DNA from: Actinomycetota bacterium
GTDB lineage: Bacteria > Actinomycetota > Actinomycetes > JACCUZ01
DNA: 35,584 bases
Direction of reading: 5' to 3'
NCBI GenBank assembly: GCA_030841025.1
Contig: JAVEDJ010000179.1
Location: 1-35,584 of the forward strand
Within the stretch, counting starts at the first letter, position 1. The number at the start of each line of letters is the position of its first letter. Both the position numbers and the translations under genes were made by a program. This document shows, one piece after another, positions 1 to 7,357 of this stretch. The notes beneath the pieces are model-generated. The model was given only the letters and a program-made list of their open reading frames with translations. It did not search any database and had not been told where the DNA came from.

Positions 1-831
1 GAGGCCGTCGAGGACGCGTTCGTCGCCTTCAGCAAGCGGGTGGCGCCGACCGGGTTCCTGGTCACGTGCGCGGACGACGACGGCGCGCGCCGGCTCGCCC
101 GCTCGGCCCGTGACCGCGGCATCGCCGTGCACACCTACGGCGAGAGCGAGGACGCCGATGTTCGCGTCGCCGACCTGTCGATGACGGGCAGCACGTCGAC
201 CTTCGAGCTCGTCGCCCGCGGCCGCCGGCTCGGTCCGGTGACCCTGCAGATCCCCGGACGGCACAACGCCTTGAACGCCGCCGCGGCGATCGCGGCCGGC
301 CTCGGGCTGGGCTACCCGATCGTGGGGCTGCGGGCCGGGATCGAGGCTTTCAGCGGAACCCGGCGGCGCTTCGAGCTCAAGGGCGTTGCTGGTGACATCC
401 GCGTCTACGACAGTTATGCCCACCACCCGACCGAGGTGCGGGCCGACCTGACCGCAGCTCGTGAGGTGGCTAGGCCCGGTCGTGTCGTGGCGGTGTTCCA
501 GCCCCACCTCTACAGCCGCACCAAGGCGTTCGCCACCGAGTTCGGGCAGGCGCTCGGGCTCGCGGACGACGTCATCGTGATGGAGGTGTTCGCTGCCCGG
601 GAGGATCCGATGCCCGGCGTGACAGGTGCGAGTGTCGCGGCCGCGGTGCCGCTGGACCGCGACCACGTGCTCTTCGAGCCGTCGTGGTCGGCCGTGGCCG
701 CACAGCTGGTCGCGCGGGCGCGCCCCGGCGACATCGTCATCACCCTCGGCGCGGGCGACGTCACGATGATCGGTCCCGAGGTGCTCGCGCTTCTCGCGCG
801 CCCCGCAGCGGAAACCGGGACCGGGTCATGA
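1..831 (+). CDS. murC: UDP-N-acetylmuramate--L-alanine ligase, C-terminal part (5' truncated by window)
   Basis: Frame 1 is open from base 1; motifs GRHNALNAAAAIAAGLGLG, YDSYAHHPTEVRADL, FQPHLYSRTKAF typical of MurC; followed directly by ftsQ-ftsZ. Confidence 0.95.
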   Translation, partial: EAVEDAFVAFSKRVAPTGFLVTCADDDGARRLARSARDRGIAVHTYGESEDADVRVADLSMTGSTSTFELVARGRRLGPVTLQIPGRHNALNAAAAIAAGLGLGYPIVGLRAGIEAFSGTRRRFELKGVAGDIRVYDSYAHHPTEVRADLTAAREVARPGRVVAVFQPHLYSRTKAFATEFGQALGLADDVIVMEVFAAREDPMPGVTGASVAAAVPLDRDHVLFEPSWSAVAAQLVARARPGDIVITLGAGDVTMIGPEVLALLARPAAETGTGS

Positions 832-1562
832 CCGCGTCGGCCACCACCGGCCGTCTCGTCGACCGCCGGGCCGGTGCCCCCCGTGCCCGGCGCTGGTCGC
901 GACTGCGGGTGATCGTCGTGCTCGGTCTGCTGCTCGCGCTCGTGGGCACGGCCGGCTGGGTGGTGCTCGAGTCCACGCTGCTCTCGGTCAGGTCCGTGCA
1001 GGTCGCCGGCGCCTCCCGGGTGACGCCGGCCCAGGTGCTGGCCGTGGCCGACGTCGCGCCGGCAACCCCGTTGGCCCGGGTGGACACCGGCGCGGTCGCC
1101 CGGCGGGTCGGCGCGCTGGCCGCCGTACGCAGCGTCTCGGTCTCGCGGCAGTGGCCGCGGTCGGTGCGCATCGTGGTGCACGAGCGGGTCCCCGCCGCCG
1201 TGCAGCGCAGCGGCCCGGCGTACCTGCTCGTCGACCCGACCGGGGTCGCGTTCGCCACGGTGAGCAGGCGGCCGAAGGGTCTGCCTCTGGTCACCGCTCC
1301 GGTGGCCGCGGGGGAGCCGGCCCTGCGCGCTGCACTGGCCGTGCTCACCTCCGTGCCGGACGCCGTCCGCCGCCAGCTGGTCGAGGTGCGCGCCGCCTCG
1401 CCCGAGCAGGTGACCCTGCGGCTCACCCGCGACCGCACGGTCATGTGGGGGAGCCCCGAGCGGGGTGACCGCAAGGCCGCGGTGCTGACGGCCCTGATGT
1501 CGCAGCGCGCCACGGTGTACGACGTGAGCGCACCGGACTCGCCGACGACCCGTCAGCACTGA
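828..1562 (+). CDS. ftsQ: Cell division protein FtsQ (POTRA domain)
   Basis: MTASATTGRLVD...; ATGA overlap with murC stop; single TM then LLSVRSVQVAGASRVTPAQVLAVADV POTRA-like; synteny. Confidence 0.9.
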   Translation: MTASATTGRLVDRRAGAPRARRWSRLRVIVVLGLLLALVGTAGWVVLESTLLSVRSVQVAGASRVTPAQVLAVADVAPATPLARVDTGAVARRVGALAAVRSVSVSRQWPRSVRIVVHERVPAAVQRSGPAYLLVDPTGVAFATVSRRPKGLPLVTAPVAAGEPALRAALAVLTSVPDAVRRQLVEVRAASPEQVTLRLTRDRTVMWGSPERGDRKAAVLTALMSQRATVYDVSAPDSPTTRQH

Positions 1563-1566
1563 CGAC

Positions 1567-1610
1567 TTGTCAGACTCTCGCCCCCTGCCCGCGCCACGAG
1601 AGTCTGACAA
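1567..1610. repeat. 14-bp perfect inverted repeat (TTGTCAGACTCTCG / CGAGAGTCTGACAA), 16-nt loop; possible terminator or REP-like element between ftsQ and ftsZ
   Basis: Arms at 1567-1580 and 1597-1610 read directly. Confidence 0.75.
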
Positions 1611-1696
1611 CCGTGGGGGCATTGCGACACGCCCGGCACGCGGGCCCGACCCGCCGGTCGTTGAATCAGGTGCGGTCGAGACCTACCGTCCTGCTC

Positions 1697-1737
1697 AACC
1701 TCGAAGTTGACATAACTATAAGGCTCAACTTGAGGGT
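1697..1737 (+). promoter_or_regulatory. Likely ftsZ promoter/regulatory region: AT-rich spot (TTGACATAACTATAAGG) flanked by inverted repeat CCTCGAAGTTGA / TCAACTTGAGG
   Basis: Only clearly AT-rich island in the intergenic region upstream of ftsZ; TTGACA at 1707-1712, TATAAG at 1717-1722. Confidence 0.5.
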
Positions 1738-1784
1738 GAGGGTTCCGGGCACGGCCAGGCGAGACCACAACGAGAGGCACCGAC

Positions 1785-3047
1785 GTGGCAGCACCGCAGA
1801 ACTACCTCGCGGTCATCAAGGTCGTCGGCATCGGCGGCGGCGGCGTCAATGCCGTCAACCGGATGATCGAGGTCGGCCTGAAGGGCGTCGAGTTCATCGC
1901 GATCAACACCGATGCGCAGGCGCTGCTGATGTCGGACGCCGACGTGAAGCTGGACGTCGGTCGCGAGCTGACGCGGGGACTCGGCGCCGGCGCCGACCCC
2001 GAGGTGGGCCGCCGGGCCGCTGAGGACCACGCCGAGGAGATCGAAGAGGTGCTCAAGGGCGCCGACATGGTCTTCGTCACAGCCGGCGAGGGCGGCGGCA
2101 CCGGCACCGGCGGTGCGCCGGTCGTGGCCAAGATTGCGCGCTCCCTGGGCGCCCTGACCATCGGCGTCGTGACCCGTCCCTTCGGCTTCGAGGGCAAGCG
2201 GCGCGCCACGTCGGCCGAGACCGGCATCGACGAGCTGCGCGAAGAAGTCGACACGCTGATCGTGATCCCCAACGACCGGCTGCTGTCGATATCGGACCGG
2301 GGCATCAGCATGCTGGACGCCTTCAAGTCCGCCGACCAGGTGCTGCTGCAGGGCGTCTCCGGCATCACCGACCTGATCACGACGCCCGGCCTGATCAACC
2401 TGGACTTCGCCGACGTCAAGTCCGTGATGTCCGGTGCCGGCTCGGCCCTCATGGGCATCGGCTCCTCGCGCGGCGACAACCGCGCCGTGGAGGCAGCCGA
2501 GATGGCCATCTCCAGCCCGTTGCTCGAAGCCTCCATCGACGGGGCCCACGGCGTGCTGCTGTCCATCTCGGGTGGCTCGGACCTGGGCCTGTTCGAGATC
2601 AACGAGGCCGCTCAGCTGGTCGCCGAGGCGGCGCACACCGAGGCCAACATCATCTTCGGAGCGGTCATCGACGACGCGCTCGGTGACGAGGTGCGCGTGA
2701 CGGTCATCGCCGCCGGGTTCGACGGCGGCATGCCCAAGCGCACGGCCCCCACCACGGCGCGGCGTCCGGAGGTGGCCGCTGCCGCCGCCGCGCAAGCCGG
2801 GCGGCCGGAGGACCGCCAGGCAGGGCGCCCGGAGGATCGGGCGGTGCCGGCGAGCCGGCGTACCGACGACGCCGAGGTGCCACGCGTGCCCGAGCCGGCC
2901 ATGGCGAGCGCCAACGGTCACTCCTCGCAGATCGACCTGAACCGCGAACGTGACCGGGAGCAGGCGGCCGCCCGCACTCCGCGGCCCTCGCGCACGATCG
3001 TGTTCGACGACAGCGACGACCTGGACGTGCCGGACTTCCTCAAGTAG
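1785..3047 (+). CDS. ftsZ: Cell division protein FtsZ
   Basis: [41 protein letters not shown] tubulin signature, C-terminal [10 protein letters not shown] peptide. Confidence 0.99.
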   Translation: MAAPQNYLAVIKVVGIGGGGVNAVNRMIEVGLKGVEFIAINTDAQALLMSDADVKLDVGRELTRGLGAGADPEVGRRAAEDHAEEIEEVLKGADMVFVTAGEGGGTGTGGAPVVAKIARSLGALTIGVVTRPFGFEGKRRATSAETGIDELREEVDTLIVIPNDRLLSISDRGISMLDAFKSADQVLLQGVSGITDLITTPGLINLDFADVKSVMSGAGSALMGIGSSRGDNRAVEAAEMAISSPLLEASIDGAHGVLLSISGGSDLGLFEINEAAQLVAEAAHTEANIIFGAVIDDALGDEVRVTVIAAGFDGGMPKRTAPTTARRPEVAAAAAAQAGRPEDRQAGRPEDRAVPASRRTDDAEVPRVPEPAMASANGHSSQIDLNRERDREQAAARTPRPSRTIVFDDSDDLDVPDFLK

Positions 3048-3056
3048 CAGCGAACT

Positions 3057-3093
3057 GCCACAGCCGCGGCGCCGGGGGGCCCGCGGCTGTGGC
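3057..3093 (+). terminator. Strong hairpin after ftsZ (13-bp perfect stem GCCACAGCCGCGG / CCGCGGCTGTGGC)
   Basis: Arms 3057-3069 and 3081-3093; no T-tract, so terminator role inferred. Confidence 0.65.
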
Positions 3094-3127
3094 TTGCCCG
3101 CCCTCGGCCGGCGGCGGTGTCTGCAGG

Positions 3128-3163
3128 GCCCGGGGTGTCGACAGGGCCTGGGGTGTCGACAGG
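3128..3163 (+). repeat. 18-bp tandem duplication (gccYggggtgtcgacagg x2, one mismatch) upstream of pgeF
   Basis: 3128-3145 and 3146-3163 read directly. Confidence 0.8.
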
Positions 3164-3175
3164 AAGGATGAGCGC

Positions 3176-3952
3176 ATGTTCCTCACCACGGGCTCGGTCG
3201 CTGGGGCCCAGCTCGTGATCACCGACCGGGTCGGCGGGGTCAGCAGCGGTCGCTACGACTCGCTCAACCTGGGCGACCACGTCGGCGACGACCACGATGC
3301 CGTGGGTCAGAACCGGCATCGGGTCGCCGCCGCCCTCGACCCGTCGGCCGGCCCGTTGGCCCTCATGCGGCAGGTGCACGGCGCCGTCGTCGCCGTGATC
3401 GACGGCCCTGGCGACGCCGGCCAGCCCGTTGCGCGCCGGCCGGTCCAGGCGCCCGAGGCCGACGCGATGGTCAGCACGGCGCGCGGGCTCGCCCTCGCGG
3501 TGCTGGTGGCGGACTGCGTGCCGGTGCTGTTCGCGTCGGCCGAGCCCGAGGTCATCGCGGTCGCGCACGCCGGCCGCCGTGGCGTGCAGGAGGGCGTCGT
3601 CGCGGCGACCGTCGCAGCAATGCAGTGCGCGGGCGCGCGGCCCGCCAGCATCCAGACGCGGGTGGGGCCGGCCATCTGCGGGCGCTGCTACGAGGTGTCC
3701 CCGCAGGTGCAGGCAGAAGTCGTGCGCACGGTCCCCGAGGCGCGGTCCACGACGCGGGCGGGTACGCCGGGCCTGGACATCCGTGCCGGAGTGCGTGCCC
3801 AGCTCGAGGCCTGCGGGGTCGGCTCCGTCGAGATGGACCCGCACTGCACCGCCGAGCACGGCGCGCTCTACTCCTACCGTCGCGACGGCGTCACCGGCCG
3901 GTTCGCGGGGATCGTCTGGCTGCCGCAGGGCACCGATGCAGCAAATGCCTGA
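3176..3952 (+). CDS. pgeF: Multicopper polyphenol oxidase/laccase-domain protein, peptidoglycan editing factor PgeF (YfiH family)
   Basis: MRQVHGAVVAVI, ADCVPVLFA, HAGRRGVQEGVV, GPAICGRCYEV motifs; downstream of ftsZ. Start uncertain within ORF 3089..3952. Confidence 0.9.
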   Translation: MFLTTGSVAGAQLVITDRVGGVSSGRYDSLNLGDHVGDDHDAVGQNRHRVAAALDPSAGPLALMRQVHGAVVAVIDGPGDAGQPVARRPVQAPEADAMVSTARGLALAVLVADCVPVLFASAEPEVIAVAHAGRRGVQEGVVAATVAAMQCAGARPASIQTRVGPAICGRCYEVSPQVQAEVVRTVPEARSTTRAGTPGLDIRAGVRAQLEACGVGSVEMDPHCTAEHGALYSYRRDGVTGRFAGIVWLPQGTDAANA

Positions 3953-4673
3953 CCCGGCGGCGGGCCGGCGGGCCGTGCTGGCCGCCCAGCTGGAGCAGCT
4001 GGAGGCACGGGTCGCCACGGCGTGCGCGGCTGCCGGACGGGACCGCGCGGACATCACGATCATCGCTGTCACCAAGACGTTCCCGGCGACCGACGTGCAG
4101 CTGCTCTGCGAGCTGGGGCTGACCGACTTCGGTGAGAACCGCGACCAGGAGGCCGCGAGCAAGGTCGCCGAGTGCGCGGGGATGGGCGTCACGGGACTGC
4201 GATGGCACTTCGTCGGCCAGCTGCAGACCAACAAGTCCCGCTCGGTCGCCGGCTATGCCGACGTCGTGCACTCCGTGGACCGGGTCCGTCTCGTGGGCGC
4301 GCTGGACCGAGCGGCCGGCGAGCACGGCCGCCGGCTCGACTGCCTGGTACAGATCGACCTGGCAGAAGGCCGTTCGGACCGTGCCGGCCGGGGAGGCGCG
4401 CTCCCGGCCGAGGCCGATCAGGTCTGCGCCGCCCTGGCGGAAGCCGAACAGCTACGCCTGGCCGGCGTCATGGCCGTGGCCCCCCAGGGCGTCGCTGCCA
4501 CCGACGCCTTCGCCCGGCTTGCCGACCTGCACGGCCGGCTGCGGTCGTCGTACCCCTCGATGACCGTCGTGTCGGCGGGGATGAGTGGTGACCTCGAGGC
4601 GGCCATCGCGCACGGCGCGACACACCTGCGTGTCGGGCGCGCGTTGCTCGGTTCGCGCCCGCCGCTCCGGTAG
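3945..4673 (+). CDS. yggS: YggS family pyridoxal-phosphate homeostasis protein
   Basis: IIAVTKTFPATDVQLLCELGLTDFGENRDQEA, LRWHFVGQLQTNKSR, GMSGDLEAAIAHGATHLRVGRALLG; overlaps pgeF end. Confidence 0.92.
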   Translation: MPDPAAGRRAVLAAQLEQLEARVATACAAAGRDRADITIIAVTKTFPATDVQLLCELGLTDFGENRDQEAASKVAECAGMGVTGLRWHFVGQLQTNKSRSVAGYADVVHSVDRVRLVGALDRAAGEHGRRLDCLVQIDLAEGRSDRAGRGGALPAEADQVCAALAEAEQLRLAGVMAVAPQGVAATDAFARLADLHGRLRSSYPSMTVVSAGMSGDLEAAIAHGATHLRVGRALLGSRPPLR

Positions 4674-4735
4674 CGTCGCTCGCAAGCAAGCACGATCGGA
4701 GCAGCGATCGTCCAGCACGACCGGAGGGGTCAGGC

Positions 4736-5257
4736 ATGGCCGGCGGGATGCGTAAGGCGATGGTCTACCTCGGCCTCGTGGAGGACGAGGAACGCTACGA
4801 CTACGACGAGTACGACCAGTACGACCAGGGCGGGCCGGACGCTGACGGCGACCGCCGGGACGGGCGCTCGGGGGCCGCGGGTCCCGCGGGAGCGCGCACG
4901 CTGGCTCCGCTGCGCGAGGACCCGCGATCGTCGGTCGCCACCATGCCGGAGCGGCGCCCCTCCGCCAGCTCCCGGGCGTTCGACCGGATCACGACGATCC
5001 ACCCGCGCACGTACAACGAGGCCAAGCAGATCGGTGAGAGCTTCCGCGACAGCACGCCGGTCATCATGAACCTCTCGGACATGGACGACTCGGACGCCAA
5101 GCGGCTCGTCGACTTCGCGGCCGGGCTTGTGTTCGGACTCCGTGGCACGATTGAGCGGGTGACCAACAAGGTGTTCCTGCTCTCACCAGCCAATGTGACG
5201 GTGACGGCCGAGGACAAGGCGCGAATGGCCGAGAGTGGATTTTTCAACCAGAGCTGA
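4736..5257 (+). CDS. sepF: Cell division protein SepF
   Basis: MAGGMRKAMVYLGLVEDEERYDYDEY...; FRDSTPVIMNLSDMDDSDAKRLVDFAAGLVFGLRGTIERVTNKVFLLSPANV. Confidence 0.95.
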   Translation: MAGGMRKAMVYLGLVEDEERYDYDEYDQYDQGGPDADGDRRDGRSGAAGPAGARTLAPLREDPRSSVATMPERRPSASSRAFDRITTIHPRTYNEAKQIGESFRDSTPVIMNLSDMDDSDAKRLVDFAAGLVFGLRGTIERVTNKVFLLSPANVTVTAEDKARMAESGFFNQS

Positions 5258-5293
5258 TGGTGTCCCGGACCCGGGACCGGGCCGGCGGTCGCG

Positions 5294-5578
5294 ATGAGCG
5301 CCGTGGGGTCGTTCCTGGTCTTCCTGCTGCAGATCTTCTTCTTTCTGCTGATCGCGCGGCTGGTGCTGGACTACGTCCAGATGTTCGCTCGCTCCTGGCG
5401 ACCGCGGGGGATCGTGCTGGTGATCGCCGAGATCGTCTACACGATCACCGACCCGCCGCTGCGGGCACTCCGCAAGGTGATCCCGCCATTGCGGCTGGGC
5501 GGCATCTCGCTGGACCTGTCGTTCCTGGTCCTCATCGTTATCGTGCAGATCTTGAGCTACTTCGCGGCCCGACTGTGA
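5294..5578 (+). CDS. YggT family membrane protein
   Basis: Two hydrophobic segments, DPPLRALRKVIPPLRLGGISLDLSFLVL motif; conserved position between sepF and divIVA. Confidence 0.9.
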   Translation: MSAVGSFLVFLLQIFFFLLIARLVLDYVQMFARSWRPRGIVLVIAEIVYTITDPPLRALRKVIPPLRLGGISLDLSFLVLIVIVQILSYFAARL

Positions 5579-5705
5579 GCGGTACCGTGCCGTGTAACAC
5601 AATGGTGCCGCCTACCGGCACCGGTCGCTGCAGCGTGCGCGCTGCAGGGACCCCCGTGCAGGACCGTCGAGCACCATCTACCGAGGAGACTCCAGAGGTG
5701 ACGCC

Positions 5706-6587
5706 ATGCCGCTGACCCCCGAGGACGTGGCCAACAAGCAGTTCACCAGCACGCGGCTGAAGCCGGGCTACGACGAGACCGAGGTGGACGAGTTCCTCGA
5801 CGAGGTCGAGGCCGAGCTGACCCGGCTCTACCGCGAGAACGACGAGCTGCGCAGCAAGCTGGCCCAGGCCGAGCGCGCCCAGGCCGACGGCGGTGACCGG
5901 GGGGCCACGCAGCAGATCGTGCCGCCCGCTCCCCAGCCCGAGCCGCAGCCGACGCCTCCTCCGGCACCGACACCTGCGCCGGCGGCCGCCGCGGCCGGTG
6001 CGGGCAACTCGACCGAGACCGCCACCGGCATCCTGGCGCTGGCTCAGCGCACCGCCGACGAGCACATCGCCGAGGCGCGCACCCAGGCCGACCGCATGAT
6101 CGGGGAGGCCCGCAGCCGGGCCGACCAGCTCCGGCGCGAGGCAGACGACACGCACCGGCAGATGATCGGCTCGCTCGAGAGCGAGCGGGTGCACCTCGAG
6201 CGTGAGGTCGAGAAGCTGCGTGCCTTCGAGCGTGAGTACCGCACGCGCCTGAAGTCCTACCTCGAGGGTCAGCTGCGCGAGCTCGAGGGCCACGGCAGCC
6301 AGGCCCCGGCGGCCCGGCCCGGCGGGCAGCCCCCGCCGGGTGGCGGACAGCAGCAGGCCGGCGGACAGCAGCAGGCCGGCGGCGCGCCGCAGGGCGGGCC
6401 CCAGCAGGGTGGCGCGCCGCAGGGCGGGTCCCAGCCGGGTGAGGGCGGCGTCGGCCAGTCGGCACCCCGCAGTCCGTTCTCACCCGGCGCACCGGTCGGC
6501 GGCGCGGGCAGCAACAGCCCGAGCGGCCCGCCGCAGCAGGCGCAGAGCGGCTTCGCCCTCGAGGACGGCCGCGAGCCGCGCGGCTAG
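5706..6587 (+). CDS. wag31: DivIVA/Wag31 polar growth protein
   Basis: MPLTPEDVANKQFTSTRLKPGYDETEVDEFLDEVEAELTRLYREN N-terminal DivIVA domain; coiled coil; Gln/Gly/Pro-rich tail. Confidence 0.95.
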   Translation: MPLTPEDVANKQFTSTRLKPGYDETEVDEFLDEVEAELTRLYRENDELRSKLAQAERAQADGGDRGATQQIVPPAPQPEPQPTPPPAPTPAPAAAAAGAGNSTETATGILALAQRTADEHIAEARTQADRMIGEARSRADQLRREADDTHRQMIGSLESERVHLEREVEKLRAFEREYRTRLKSYLEGQLRELEGHGSQAPAARPGGQPPPGGGQQQAGGQQQAGGAPQGGPQQGGAPQGGSQPGEGGVGQSAPRSPFSPGAPVGGAGSNSPSGPPQQAQSGFALEDGREPRG

Positions 6588-6597
6588 GCAGCACGCA

Positions 6598-6644
6598 ACG
6601 ACGGACGCCGGTGGGCCTGGGGGAGGCTCACCGGCGTTCGTCGT
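6598..6644. terminator. Terminator-like hairpin between convergent divIVA and minus-strand ORF (16-bp stem, one G-U)
   Basis: ACGACGGACGCCGGTG (6598-6613) pairs with CACCGGCGTTCGTCGT (6629-6644), followed by CTTGTT. Confidence 0.75.
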
Positions 6645-6680
6645 CTTGTTCCCGGGGGACGGGACGGGGGAACGGGCAGA

Positions 6681-7160
6681 TCAGCCGGGCGCCATGCGCC
6701 GGAACGGGTCCCGGGGCGGCGGGACCGGCATCGAGATGCGGTTGCCGTCGGCGTCGATGCCCGACAGGGCCAGTACCTGGGTCATCACCGAGAGCACCGA
6801 CTCGCCGGCGTCGATGCCGGCCTGAGTCACCATGACGCGGTAGATGGTCACGTAGTGCTTGGTGGGGGTGTCGTAGCTCCAGTCCACCGAGCCGAGGTGT
6901 CGAGCGCTGCCGTGCGTCCCGCTGGGCCCGTCGAACGGGCCGCTCCACAGCTGGATACCGGCCGGTCCGGCGGCGAACCGCCCGCCGGACCCCACGTCCT
7001 GGCGCCCGGCCGCAGCCAGCAGCTCGCGGGTCTCCCGCTCGGCGAGCACCAGCGCGGGGCGAACCTGGCTGGCGAGCGCGGGGACAGCGACGACGCCGTC
7101 CTTGAGCTGCAGCCCGTGCGTCCCGGAGCGGACGGGCCGTACGACGGTCAGAGTCGTCAC
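6681..7160 (-). CDS. Conserved-looking hypothetical protein (159 aa)
   Basis: Open frame with GGAGG Shine-Dalgarno 5' of GTG start (reverse strand ggaggtagcgGTG); MTTLTVVRPVRSGTHGLQLKDGVVAVPALAS...; no family recognised. Confidence 0.7.
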   Translation of the reverse strand: MTTLTVVRPVRSGTHGLQLKDGVVAVPALASQVRPALVLAERETRELLAAAGRQDVGSGGRFAAGPAGIQLWSGPFDGPSGTHGSARHLGSVDWSYDTPTKHYVTIYRVMVTQAGIDAGESVLSVMTQVLALSGIDADGNRISMPVPPPRDPFRRMAPG

Positions 7161-7218
7161 CGCTACCTCCTGGGCTACCAGCGGCCGGTCATCCGCAGGC
7201 CCGGTTGCCCGCGGACGG

Positions 7219-7249
7219 CACCGGCCGTCAGAAAAAGTATCGGCCGGTG
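7219..7249. repeat. 9-bp perfect inverted repeat CACCGGCCG / CGGCCGGTG with A-rich loop (tcagaaaaagtat)
   Basis: Read directly; lies between ileS stop and the downstream minus-strand ORF. Confidence 0.6.
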
Positions 7250-7357
7250 ACCCCTGCCTTGCTCAGTACGCCAACCGGGTGAGAGGCCGTTCCGCCGCCC
7301 GAACGGCGCACCGAGAAAGCAGGAGCAGAGCGCCCCATGGGCGAACCTTTACGGGGC

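Noticed and set aside
1725-2921. 398-aa minus-strand ORF antisense to ftsZ
   Set aside because: Shadow ORF opposite an unambiguous ftsZ.
3429-3944. N-terminal extension of the yggS ORF (Arg/Ser-rich)
   Set aside because: Out-of-frame translation of pgeF; true start is at 3945 (or 3936).
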